From IMG/VR virus record IMGVR_UViG_3300042566_001608, positions 1-20,588 of that record: a stretch of DNA of 20,588 bases, one strand, 5' to 3'. This document shows positions 1 to 6,903 of this stretch, piece after piece. Both the position numbers and the translations under genes were made by a program. A model generated the notes under the pieces. It saw nothing but the letters and a program-made list of their open reading frames with translations, was not told the origin of the DNA and ran no database searches. The first letter of the stretch is position 1. Each line of letters starts with the position of its first letter. The DNA is from a virus.

Positions 1-229
1 CGACAATCTCGGTTGAGAGGGGGCCACCCTCGCCCGCTCCACCCGCCCGGCGGGGGGCCGGGGGGCGGGGGGTCCGCGCCGGCCGCGCGCCACCAGGCGC
101 CCGATCGGCCGCTTGCGGCGCGTTCGCGGCCAGCGCAAGCTGCGTCTCGCGCCCTGCCCCGCTTGTCTCACCGACCGCGTTGGCAGATCTATAGATCAAT
201 GACTTAGCGGGTGCGCTTTCCATAATCAT
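1..229 (-). CDS. Possible start of a leftward gene running off the left edge
   Basis: A minus-strand reading frame opens at two in-frame ATG codons (229 and 223) and stays open for 76 codons to the window edge. It would encode a protein starting MIMESAPAKSLIYRS, followed by a stretch rich in Ala, Pro, Gly and Arg. No domain is recognisable. It lies downstream of the small terminase gene on the same strand, where a large terminase gene is expected, but nothing seen here is terminase-like. No Shine-Dalgarno sequence precedes the ATGs, the first 20 codons use A/T at many third positions unlike the neighbours, and open frames are common by chance in such GC-rich DNA. It may equally be non-coding. 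Confidence 0.25.
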   Translation of the reverse strand, partial: MIMESAPAKSLIYRSANAVGETSGAGRETQLALAANAPQAADRAPGGARPARTPRPPAPRRAGGAGEGGPLSTEIV

Positions 230-341
230 ACTTATGCGGCGCGCGAAAGACCGTCTCAGGCCGGTTTGCGCGGGGTGCCTGGAAATATTCCGGCCGAAGG
301 CCTGTCTCACCGGTCCCAGCTTTTGAGACGATGCGCCTGCG
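230..341. other. Gene-free spacer after the small terminase gene
   Basis: This short stretch after the terS stop shows no gene. It contains a GTCTCA/TGAGAC inverted pair (304-309 with 324-329) and a GGCC-GAA-GGCC mini-hairpin (292-302), neither followed by a T-run. With bases 1-229 it forms 341 bases without a well-supported gene. Bases 180-240 are noticeably less GC-rich than the rest of the window and could hold a leftward promoter. Confidence 0.4.
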
Positions 342-836
342 TCACGCATCTTCTGTGGCCTGTTCGATCGCCAGCACCGGCTCGGCCACGCCCTCGATCG
401 CCCCGTCGTCGCCCTCGTCTTCGACCGCGGCTAGGAAGCGGCGGAGCATCTCGGCGTTCAGCCCATCGAGAGGGCTGCTGACCTTGATGTCGGCGCGCTG
501 CACGAACATGCCGAGCTCCTTCCCGATGAGCTCCAACCCTCGCAGGGTGCTCGGTCTGTCCTGCGCGGTCTTCGCTTCCTTGACCGTCGCCCAGAGCTCG
601 TTGAGCACCTCGGCGCGCGTCGGCATGACCATGCTGGTCATGAGCTCGCTGCGCTTGGCGTCCACGATCGGCTGGAGCTCGGCCAGGCGCTTCTGGATGT
701 CGGCCCGCTTCATCAGCTTCGCGGCCTCGACATGAGGGTGCGCGAAGCCGACCATCTCGGCGGCCTGGCCTTGCCGGATGCCCTGCGCCCGAAGTTCGCA
801 GAACCGCTCCCACCGCTCATTCCGCAGCGCCGGCAA
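342..836 (-). CDS. Phage terminase small subunit (likely)
   Basis: This 164-aa protein probably recognises the packaging site and recruits the large terminase. Residues 8-55 look like the N-terminal DNA-binding helices of Terminase_2-type small subunits (a Q-A-A-E-M-V-G-F turn with the following helix). The motif LRGLELIGKELGMF at residues 98-111 matches the conserved 'lelLGkhlGmF' segment of that family. The C-terminus is acidic, as is usual. The start is a TTG at 836, supported by AAAGGAG about 10 bases upstream; no in-frame ATG gives a better start. It follows the RuvC-like gene on the same strand, separated by 71 bases packed with inverted repeats. The large subunit is not visible in the window. 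The family assignment rests on motif recognition only. Confidence 0.72.
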   Translation of the reverse strand: MPALRNERWERFCELRAQGIRQGQAAEMVGFAHPHVEAAKLMKRADIQKRLAELQPIVDAKRSELMTSMVMPTRAEVLNELWATVKEAKTAQDRPSTLRGLELIGKELGMFVQRADIKVSSPLDGLNAEMLRRFLAAVEDEGDDGAIEGVAEPVLAIEQATEDA

Positions 837-861
837 GGTGCTGTGTCTCCTTTAGGCCTTG

Positions 862-919
862 GACTAAGCGACTTAGTCGCGCCTGCCTAAGTCCACTTAG
901 GCTTGCGTCAGACGCAAGC
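862..919. repeat. Three consecutive perfect inverted repeats upstream of terS
   Basis: Three palindromes stand almost end to end: 862-878 (7-bp arms, 3-base centre), 885-902 (8-bp arms, 2-base centre) and 901-919 (9-bp arms, 1-base centre). The first two are built from CTAAG/CTTAG words, four copies within 37 bases. The third contains TTGCGTCAGACGCAA and overlaps the RuvC-like stop codon at 908-910, so it could terminate that transcript. Terminase small subunits often bind repeats beside their own gene, so this is a candidate pac/cos or operator region. That role is inference. Confidence 0.6.
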
Positions 920-1459
920 CCTTTCGCGCTTCAACCACCCAAACCAAGCAATGAGGCTCGCTTCTGCCTCCGCTTCGGGCAGCCGGATGCCGAGCAGCCT
1001 CTCCGCCATGCGGATGCTCTCCGCCTTCCCCGCCCGGCCGCCAGGAAGCCCGTAGGACGCCTTCCAGCGGCTCGCCGGCATGGTCATGTGCTCATCCACC
1101 TCCAGACACCTCAGAACAGCCTCTGCGGCCCCTGTGGCGCGCCCGAACATGAACGTGCTGGCAAGCCCCTGACCGGGCGCTGCGCCGACATCCTCGACGG
1201 CTGCCAGGCCGATCCGCCCGTGCTGCTGGAGCGTCCGGAGCAGCCAGGCCGCGTCGAGCCGCTTGTCATCGGTGATCGGCAGCCGGTCGCTCGACAGGTA
1301 GTCAGGCAATTCGCATCCCGGCGAACACCGCAAGATCGCCCACGCCCCTGACAGCCCCGGATCGAGGCCGAGCACGAGCGTCACGGGTGGCACGGTTGCC
1401 GCGGCAGGGCGCCCGCCTGCACTCGATGCACTCACACCCTCCCTATTGTAGGCACCCAT
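908..1459 (-). CDS. RuvC-like Holliday junction resolvase
   Basis: This 183-aa protein has the RuvC/RNase H-like endonuclease fold, which cuts branched DNA arising from recombination or replication before packaging. Visible motifs are LGLDPGLSGAW with the first catalytic Asp (D33), AAVEDVG with the second acid (E89), the conserved FMFGRATGAAEAVL helix region (103-116), and a C-terminal acidic cluster (E162, E164, E166) before ASLIAWFG, where RuvC carries its last two acids. The KAESIRMAERL helix (145-155) is also typical. The first 26 residues precede the fold and are not conserved-looking, so a later start is possible; the ATG at 1459 has only a GGGG stretch upstream, within an AT-rich leader. 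It sits between the primase and the small terminase, fitting a DNA-processing role. Confidence 0.8.
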   Translation of the reverse strand: MGAYNREGVSASSAGGRPAAATVPPVTLVLGLDPGLSGAWAILRCSPGCELPDYLSSDRLPITDDKRLDAAWLLRTLQQHGRIGLAAVEDVGAAPGQGLASTFMFGRATGAAEAVLRCLEVDEHMTMPASRWKASYGLPGGRAGKAESIRMAERLLGIRLPEAEAEASLIAWFGWLKRERACV

Positions 1460-1632
1460 AGTTATATATCCCCGTATTTATCGCCTATTTTCCGCCTATT
1501 TTCTCTCTCTTCTCTCTATAACTTATAGAAGGAGAATGCTGAGTGTACTGAGACAGAGAACAGCGAAGAACTGAACGGAACAGCGCGCAACGGGACGACA
1601 CCGCATCGCAAACCGGCATGCACTCACTGCAC
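1460..1632. promoter_or_regulatory. AT-rich spacer with tandem 11-bp repeats, candidate promoter or origin
   Basis: This is the most AT-rich stretch in the window (core about 1460-1545). It contains two perfect tandem copies of CGCCTATTTTC (1482-1492 and 1493-1503), a long CT-only tract (1503-1516), a palindrome CTATAACTTATAG (1516-1528), and a tandem TGCACTCAC pair beside the primase stop (about 1619-1636). It separates the primase-polymerase gene from the RuvC-like gene and must supply the leader of the latter. A promoter or a replication-origin melting region are both plausible; neither is shown by sequence alone. Confidence 0.45.
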
Positions 1633-4179
1633 TCACTCCCCGCCCCCCGCGCCATCGGCGATCGCCATCTTTGCGCGCCGAATTTCCCGCTCAATTTCCT
1701 CCGCCTGCTCCCGAATTTCCGGCGCCTCGGCAAACAGCCTCTCGCGCAGAGCCGTCCCCGTGAGTGCATCGCCCTCCCAAGCCTCCTTCCGCCACCACAC
1801 CCGGCGGCGCACGACGACGCCCATCGAGCGCGGCACCAGCCAGATCTGCGTGTCGCCATCGTTCGACCAGCCGGCCGCCTTCAGCCCGGCGCCGGCCTTC
1901 TGCTGGCTCCATGACACCTTGACGGAGCCGAAGCCCGAGCGCTGGGCGTTTTCGAAAGCCTCTTCGACCTCATTGGCCGAGATGACCGTGCGGCCCGTCT
2001 GCGCCGTCTGCGCCAGCCACTCCTCCACCCAGCGCTGAACCGGATGCCTGCCGGCTTCCGCCATCATCCGCTTCGCCGCGGTCGGAGCCGGGCAGCGGTG
2101 CGCGCTGTAGGTGCCGAGATCGCCCCACTGCGTGACGCCCACGCGGCGCTGCCGCAGCCAGGCCGCGACCGCCATCAGGTTCTCCTCGGTCATGTGGCCG
2201 CGGAGCTCCTCGATCTCCGGCGCCGTCAGCGTCGGCCCCGCGCAGAGCACGATGAAGAACCGCCGCTCATCGGCGCTCGGCAGCGCCAGCGCGTCGGCGT
2301 TGTTGGTGGTGAGGATCCAACAGGCATGATCGGGCGCGATGTAGGTGTCCCGATAGAGGCGCCGGGCGATCTGGGCCCCGCTGCTGTCGCCCGTGATCTT
2401 CTCCTTTAGAAAGTCGTACATGTCGGCCTTATGGAAGCTCGGGAGCTCGGCCACCGAGACGATGTGCTTCTCCACCCACGGCGTCTCGGTCTGCTCGGCG
2501 CGCAGCTTCATGCCGGCCACCCAGGCGACGTTGTGCCGCCCGATGCCGTACCGGATCCAGCAGTCGAGCAGCGTGTCCTTCCCGTTGCCCTGCTCGCCGA
2601 ACAGCACCGGAGCCCAGAGGCATTTCACCTCCGGCCGCTGGATGCGATCGGCGAAGTAGTCGAACAGCATGCCGAGCTCGTTCTCGTCGGGGATCAGGCG
2701 CTGGGCGAAGCGGATGAACCAGGCGATGCGAGGGTCATCGTCGCGGGAAGGCGCCATGCCGACCAGGCGCTCCGGCGGCGTCCATGTGTTGAACCAGAGC
2801 GCGGCCCCCTTGCCCTCGCCCCACTTGAAGCGCGCGAGCCGCTCGCGGCCGGGGAGGTGCAGCGTTCCGACGACCTGGCGCACGCCGGCCTCGATGGCGA
2901 AGTCTGCCGGCCTCTGAATGAGGCGGCCGTTCTTGTTCGTCGGGATCACATCGAGCAGCGCCAGGCCGAGATCGCTGGAGGTGTTGAAGCCCTCCTTCGT
3001 CAGCATCAGCCCGTTGTCGAGGCGCAGGAACTGCTCGCGGGCGGGCATCCAGGCCACCTTCGCCAACACCCCGCGCAGCACGTCCCGCTCGCCCGCCTGC
3101 TTCTCCCCCGCGGCCTCCATCGCGGCCACGCCAGCCGCGTCCCCGGCGTCGTCGAAGGCCTCGCGGGCGTTCACCCGCCGCGACGGGTGCGTCCAGTTGG
3201 GCTGATGGAAGCGGGCCTCATGCACCAGCGAGCCCATCCCGATGCGGTCAGGCGGCGAGGACGAGCCCCAGTGATCCCAGCGCTCCTCGCAGGCCGCCGG
3301 GTCATGCTTGCTGCTGCGCTCGGACCAGGCGGCCCATGCGTCGAAGCCATCCGGTGATCCGCCGGAGGCGCGCCAGGCGGCCATGCCGATCCGCGACCAG
3401 TCGTCCCACCCGAGATCCTCATTCGGGATCGCGGCCAGGGCGGCCACGATGTCCTCCACCTCCCCGAGCGCGTCAGGGTTCTGGGCGATCGGCGCGTCGC
3501 CGGTCACCGGCTTCTGACCGGCTGCCTGCACCGCCAGGTCCAGCACTACGTCCGAGATGTCGCCGAGCTCGTCGGCGCTGGCCGGGCCCGCGATCTGCTG
3601 GCCGGTGACGGTGATGTAGCGCGGCGCAAGGTGGTAGATCTCGACCTGGGCCCCCGCCACGCTGCCGTCCACGCGCAGCACCGACTGGAAGCCGGTGTCG
3701 AGGTCGCAGCGCCCGATCACCCGCAGCCCGGCCCCGCTGGGCGTCACCTCGACATACGCACCAGGGCACCGATCAAGGATCTCCTGCGCCCAAGCGTCGA
3801 GCTCGCCCGTCTCGGGGTGCCGGCACTTGTCCAGATCCAGGGCCCCGTACCCCTCCGCCTGGAGCAGCACCAGGCCGATGCCATCCGCCTGCCCGAGCCC
3901 GGCGGCCTGTTGCGCGTCCCGCAAGCTGCCCCAGGTCCGCGGGTCGTTCACCCGCGCCAGGCGGCCCGTCTGCGTCGGCCGGTAGGGCCGCTTGGTCGGC
4001 TTGCCATTGGCCCGCGCCTCCAGGCGCCAGATGACCCACAGCCTGCGATCGGCCAGCGGCGCGAGCGCAGCGGGCAGCGGCCTTGCTGTTGATGCGCTTG
4101 CACTCGCTGTGGATGCTGGTGCATCTCTTCCAGCGGCGCCCCTACTATCGGCGCCGGGCTGGCCTGACTTTTGGTTCAT
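1633..4179 (-). CDS. Primase-polymerase fused to SF3 helicase (phage replicase, NrS-1-like)
   Basis: This 848-aa protein probably opens the origin and primes or extends DNA. Residues 35-200 form an archaeo-eukaryotic-type primase-polymerase domain: LWVIWRLE near 47-54, the metal-binding D-L-D at 115-117 in ALDLDKC, TPSGAGLRVIG at 146-156, and IYHLAPRYITVTG at 181-193. Residues 245-325 resemble a PriCT-2 linker (DWSRIGMAAW, CEERWDHW). Residues 500-650 form the D5/DUF5906-type SF3 helicase with Walker A GEQGNGKDT (528-536), an acidic VAELP strand (575-579), sensor TTNN (624-627) and DERRF (637-641). The C-terminal 200 residues are unassigned. The frame extends to an ATG at 4239, but the ATG at 4179 has an excellent site (GGAGGTAGGAG), so I chose it. 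The usual His of the SGxGxH primase motif appears to be Arg here. Confidence 0.85.
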   Translation of the reverse strand: MNQKSGQPGADSRGAAGRDAPASTASASASTARPLPAALAPLADRRLWVIWRLEARANGKPTKRPYRPTQTGRLARVNDPRTWGSLRDAQQAAGLGQADGIGLVLLQAEGYGALDLDKCRHPETGELDAWAQEILDRCPGAYVEVTPSGAGLRVIGRCDLDTGFQSVLRVDGSVAGAQVEIYHLAPRYITVTGQQIAGPASADELGDISDVVLDLAVQAAGQKPVTGDAPIAQNPDALGEVEDIVAALAAIPNEDLGWDDWSRIGMAAWRASGGSPDGFDAWAAWSERSSKHDPAACEERWDHWGSSSPPDRIGMGSLVHEARFHQPNWTHPSRRVNAREAFDDAGDAAGVAAMEAAGEKQAGERDVLRGVLAKVAWMPAREQFLRLDNGLMLTKEGFNTSSDLGLALLDVIPTNKNGRLIQRPADFAIEAGVRQVVGTLHLPGRERLARFKWGEGKGAALWFNTWTPPERLVGMAPSRDDDPRIAWFIRFAQRLIPDENELGMLFDYFADRIQRPEVKCLWAPVLFGEQGNGKDTLLDCWIRYGIGRHNVAWVAGMKLRAEQTETPWVEKHIVSVAELPSFHKADMYDFLKEKITGDSSGAQIARRLYRDTYIAPDHACWILTTNNADALALPSADERRFFIVLCAGPTLTAPEIEELRGHMTEENLMAVAAWLRQRRVGVTQWGDLGTYSAHRCPAPTAAKRMMAEAGRHPVQRWVEEWLAQTAQTGRTVISANEVEEAFENAQRSGFGSVKVSWSQQKAGAGLKAAGWSNDGDTQIWLVPRSMGVVVRRRVWWRKEAWEGDALTGTALRERLFAEAPEIREQAEEIEREIRRAKMAIADGAGGGE

Positions 4180-4186
4180 GCTCCTA

Positions 4187-4196
4187 CCTCCAAACG
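4187..4196 (-). promoter_or_regulatory. Ribosome binding element CGTTTGGAGG that decides the primase start
   Basis: Read on the minus strand, CGTTTGGAGG followed by TAGGAGC leads straight into the ATG at 4179. This is much better than anything before the upstream ATG at 4239, so it fixes the primase-polymerase start. The same 10-mer precedes the starts at 6802 (6812-6821) and 6996 (7003-7012). Confidence 0.7.
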
Positions 4197-4197
4197 A

Positions 4198-4228
4198 TCG
4201 GCCCCGGCGGTTCGCCCGCCGGGGCCGA
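4198..4228. terminator. Perfect 13-bp hairpin between integrase and primase genes
   Basis: Arms 4198-4210 and 4216-4228 pair perfectly around a 5-base loop (TTCGC). The stem is almost pure G/C. On the minus strand it lies after the integrase stop and immediately before the primase ribosome binding site, with no T-run, so it could be a weak terminator or attenuator, or a leader structure affecting primase translation. Confidence 0.6.
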
Positions 4229-4296
4229 CATTGATGCAAGGTCTTGTGTGGTCAGCGCAAGCCACAGGATGTGGGGACGCCCGCACACGCGGCCCC
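4229..4296. other. Spacer downstream of the integrase gene, candidate attP location
   Basis: These 68 bases between the integrase stop and the 13-bp hairpin are the only non-coding DNA directly next to the integrase, so an attachment core or arm sites would most simply lie here. No tRNA-end similarity or clear core with flanking arms is visible. The placement is inference. Confidence 0.2.
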
Positions 4297-5466
4297 CTAC
4301 CTGTTGATGATCTGATCCATCGCTTCGGCCAGGGTGTCGTCGTCGTCCGGTAGGACGTGGCCGTAAACGCCGAGCGTCACGCTGATGTCGCTGTGGCCCA
4401 TGCGGCGCTGGACCGCCCGCGGCGACAGCTTCGCCCGCAGCAGGGCCGTGGCGTGCATGTGGCGGAGATCGTGCAGGGACAGGCTGGGGTAGCCCGCCTC
4501 GGTCAGCACCTCCGAGATCGCGCTCGACAGCCCGTCCAGGCTCCAGGGGCGACCGTGCGACGTGCGGAAGATGACCATGTCCTCGACCTCAACGGCCAAG
4601 CCGCCGGTTCGGAGCACGGCGACCTCGTCCCGGTGGCGCTGTTCGCGGAGCTCGACGAGGAGCGATTTCGGCACTTTCACTGTGCGCTGGCTGCTCTCGG
4701 TTTTCGTCTCGCCAACGCGCTGCGCGCCGTCTTCGTCGTAGTACGCAGCCCGCGATATGCTGACGCTGCCGGCGCGCCAGTTGATGTCCCTCCACTGGAG
4801 CGCGGCGATCTCCTGCCGCCTGGCGCCCGTCGCCAGCGCGAAACGCACCAACATACCTTTCCTGTGCCCGGCCACATGCGCCAGCACCTTCGCTTGGTCG
4901 GCGTCGGTCAGCACCACGCCCGCGCTCTTCGGCCGCCGCGGGAGGGGCAGATCATCCCAATGCGCCAGCTTTACCGACGCGCCGGCCGCCGCGGCGTCCT
5001 TCATGAGGCGCCTGCCGTAGGCTGCGGCGCCGCGGAGCCGGTGCGGCCCAAGCCCGCGCTTTGCGAGTGACACCAAGCCGTTCAGCACGTCCGTGCGGGT
5101 CAGGCTCGAGATCCGCTTCGGCCCCCAGGCGACCGTCACGTAGTGGCAGAGGCGGATGACGGTCCGCAGCGCCTGCGGCCTGTACACCTTCATGGTCTTC
5201 TGGGTGTCGAGCCATTGCTCCACCCAGGCCCCGACCGTCAGCGTGTCGAGGGGCGTCGGCCCGGCCAGGACGTTCGTCACATCAGCAGGCTCCCCGCCTG
5301 GCGTCGTCGCCAGGGCGACCATCAGGCGCGAGCGCTCCGCGTCCGCGTCCTTCCGGCTGCCTTTCACGGTCGCGTACTGGAACGCCCGCTTGCCGGCGGC
5401 GTCGCGCGTCTCGACGCGGACGGTCCAGACGCCGGGCTTGCGCTCGCGAACAGTGATGTTCGACAT
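4297..5466 (-). CDS. int: Tyrosine recombinase, phage integrase
   Basis: This 389-aa protein catalyses site-specific integration and excision of the phage genome. An N-terminal arm-binding region (about 1-60) begins with VRERKPGVWTVRVE, a SAM-like core-binding domain covers about 75-165, and the catalytic domain runs from about 185 to 375. The catalytic residues are visible: R216 (TGARRQEI), K255 (ETKTESSQR), H332 and R335 (LHDLRH), H358 (RRMGHSD) and the nucleophile Y368 (GVYGH). The length is normal and the gene intact. Its ATG is 3 bases after the preceding stop codon, with the GGAGGG site lying inside the previous gene's end, so translation is probably coupled. It lies inside the phage gene order, not at a visible end, which implies that either the window is from the free phage map or the att site is close by. 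Confidence 0.93.
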   Translation of the reverse strand: MSNITVRERKPGVWTVRVETRDAAGKRAFQYATVKGSRKDADAERSRLMVALATTPGGEPADVTNVLAGPTPLDTLTVGAWVEQWLDTQKTMKVYRPQALRTVIRLCHYVTVAWGPKRISSLTRTDVLNGLVSLAKRGLGPHRLRGAAAYGRRLMKDAAAAGASVKLAHWDDLPLPRRPKSAGVVLTDADQAKVLAHVAGHRKGMLVRFALATGARRQEIAALQWRDINWRAGSVSISRAAYYDEDGAQRVGETKTESSQRTVKVPKSLLVELREQRHRDEVAVLRTGGLAVEVEDMVIFRTSHGRPWSLDGLSSAISEVLTEAGYPSLSLHDLRHMHATALLRAKLSPRAVQRRMGHSDISVTLGVYGHVLPDDDDTLAEAMDQIINR

Positions 5467-5469
5467 GCG

Positions 5470-5718
5470 TCAGCCCTCCGCCTTGCCAGCCAGCAGCGCC
5501 GCACGCTCGGCCTCCAGCTTCGCGATCGCCTCGCGCAGCCAGAAGCACGCCTGGCGTGTGTCGGCCTCCTGACCGTCAGCGAGCCTTTGCGCGATCTCGC
5601 AGCCGTAGCGGCGAGTGCTCGCCTCATCGAGGTGACGCTCCAGGCCCGCCAGGTAGGTGGTCAGGCTGCCGATGGTGCGCTCCAGCGCGTCGGCAGTGTT
5701 GTTGCCGGGGTCGGGCAT
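5470..5718 (-). CDS. Small phage protein of unknown function, helical
   Basis: This 82-aa protein is predicted to be almost wholly alpha-helical and charged (for example LRDAI-type repeats near LREAIAKLEAERAALLAGKAEG at the C-terminus). No family is recognised. The ATG at 5718 has a GGAGGG site, which overlaps the stop of the upstream gene three bases away. The 15 bases at this junction (5721-5735) are repeated exactly at the next one (5469-5483), so both this protein and the 224-aa one end in A-E-G. It is cotranscribed with the integrase. A role in controlling recombination is conceivable from position only. Confidence 0.7.
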   Translation of the reverse strand: MPDPGNNTADALERTIGSLTTYLAGLERHLDEASTRRYGCEIAQRLADGQEADTRQACFWLREAIAKLEAERAALLAGKAEG

Positions 5719-5721
5719 CGG

Positions 5722-6396
5722 TCAGCCCTCCGCCTGGGCGGCGATGGCTCGGGCGCGTTCCAGCGTGCCCTCCGACATCGCGTAGGTGGCGTGCAGCCGG
5801 CCCCAAGTCTCGTGGATCTCGATCGCCTTGCGGGCGCAGGCGGCGGCGTCCGCGTGCTTGCCGAGCCGCTCCCAGCGCGCCGCCAAGTTCATCCACTCGC
5901 CGATGCTCTCCTTCGTCACCCCGGCGCGCGTCGCCTGGCGCATCACCTCAAGGGCGACCGGCGACCGATCGAACTCACCGAACACCCCCGGCTTCTCCAC
6001 CGGGATCTGCGCCCCGGCGTCGGGGCCACCGATCGGGTCGGTCAGGCTGAAGCCGGGCCCGTCCTGCTGAAGCTGCTCCACCGGCTGCTCGACCAGCGGC
6101 TTCGGCTCGGGGTCCGCGCCAGTGCCGGCAAGGAACGTCTGCTTGTCGCCCCAGACCACGCGGCGCGTCGTCCTGACGCGCCCGTGGGCCTTCCACCAGG
6201 CCGCCGCGGCGGCCTTCGCCGCGGCCACGCTGCGCTCGCTGTGGTAGGCCGGGAACTCCTGGCCGCCGCGCTCCGCGTACCAGCACCAGACGCCGGGCTC
6301 CCGCCGCCAGACGTGCAGGGTGACGCCGCCGCCGACATCCGCGTCGTGGGTGTAGGCGCCGTCGAAGACGGCGCCCTGCTGCCACTGGATCTTCAT
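5722..6396 (-). CDS. Uncharacterised phage protein, aromatic N-terminus and helical-repeat C-terminus
   Basis: This 224-aa protein has two parts. Residues 1-75 are rich in Trp and Tyr (IQWQQG, VWRREPGVWCWYAERGG) with an alanine helix, a layout seen in many small phage proteins of unknown role. A Pro/Gln-rich linker follows (about 95-140). Residues about 160-220 form TPR-like helices (WMNLAARWERLGKHADAAA). No catalytic motif is visible. The ATG at 6396 lies 4 bases after the previous stop; only a poly-G stretch serves as a ribosome binding site, so it is probably translated by coupling. It belongs to the leftward unit leading to the integrase. Confidence 0.7.
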   Translation of the reverse strand: MKIQWQQGAVFDGAYTHDADVGGGVTLHVWRREPGVWCWYAERGGQEFPAYHSERSVAAAKAAAAAWWKAHGRVRTTRRVVWGDKQTFLAGTGADPEPKPLVEQPVEQLQQDGPGFSLTDPIGGPDAGAQIPVEKPGVFGEFDRSPVALEVMRQATRAGVTKESIGEWMNLAARWERLGKHADAAACARKAIEIHETWGRLHATYAMSEGTLERARAIAAQAEG

Positions 6397-6400
6397 GGCG

Positions 6401-6802
6401 TCAGGCCCCCGCCCCGGCGCCCAAGAGCGCGTCTTCGCGCTCCATCTCCCACTGGTGCTGGGCGTTGTACTCGGCGGCCCGGAGCCACGCGCCCTCGGCC
6501 CACTGCTCGGCGTCGGCCTGGGCTTCCCAGCGAGCCCACAGCTCGACGTACATGCTCCGGATTTCGGCCAGCAGAACGCAGAGGCGGATCTGGCTATCGA
6601 CGAGGCCCTTCATCTCTTCTTGGTTCGGCACGAACACCCAGGCTTCGTCGGCGATGAGGCAGCCCATACCCTGCTGGCTGATGACGACGTTGCGGCGGAG
6701 CTCGACCGTGCCGAAGTCGCAGCCGGGCAGCATGCTGTCCTCGCGCACCGCGTAGGCGGTCGGGGAGATCTTGCGGGCGGTGAAGCTGAACGTCTTGACC
6801 AT
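6401..6802 (-). CDS. Uncharacterised phage protein, 133 aa
   Basis: The frame is open further upstream, but the ATG at 6802 (MVKTFSFTARK) has a strong GGAGGAG site 8-10 bases ahead and is preceded by a 36-base hairpin leader, so it is the likely start. The N-terminal half is predicted beta-rich (AVREDSMLPGCDFGTVELRRNVVI), and the C-terminal half is one long helical region with many Trp, Glu and Ala (ELWARWEAQADAEQWAEGAW). No family is recognised. It is first in a leftward run of genes ending with the integrase and has its own leader, so it may start a transcript. Confidence 0.7.
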   Translation of the reverse strand: MVKTFSFTARKISPTAYAVREDSMLPGCDFGTVELRRNVVISQQGMGCLIADEAWVFVPNQEEMKGLVDSQIRLCVLLAEIRSMYVELWARWEAQADAEQWAEGAWLRAAEYNAQHQWEMEREDALLGAGAGA

Positions 6803-6838
6803 CACTCTACTCCTCCAAACGAGCGCGTCCGAAACGCA

Positions 6839-6870
6839 ACGCGCACCCGCAGCATCCCACGGGTGCGCGT
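6839..6870. terminator. Perfect 11-bp hairpin between the membrane peptide and the 133-aa gene
   Basis: Arms 6839-6849 and 6860-6870 are perfectly complementary around a 10-base loop. It stands downstream of the 30-aa ORF and upstream of the CGTTTGGAGG site (6812-6821) of the 133-aa gene. No T-run follows, so it may be a partial terminator or a leader structure, and possibly a stabilising 5' hairpin. Confidence 0.55.
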
Positions 6871-6903
6871 ACAGCGCAAGATATTTCGTGTAGAGCGTAA
6901 GGA

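Noticed and set aside
1536-1574. Plus-strand 12-codon frame with AGAAGGAG just before its ATG
   Set aside because: The spacing between the purine block and ATG is about one base, the peptide is only 12 residues, and it lies in a repeat-rich spacer opposite leftward genes.
4180-4239. Upstream ATG extending the primase-polymerase by 20 residues
   Set aside because: The extension would translate through the 13-bp hairpin and lacks a ribosome site; the ATG at 4179 has an excellent one.
5143-6657. 504-codon plus-strand frame across four leftward genes
   Set aside because: It has composition typical of antisense shadows and no domain, while the leftward genes have coupled starts and ribosome sites.
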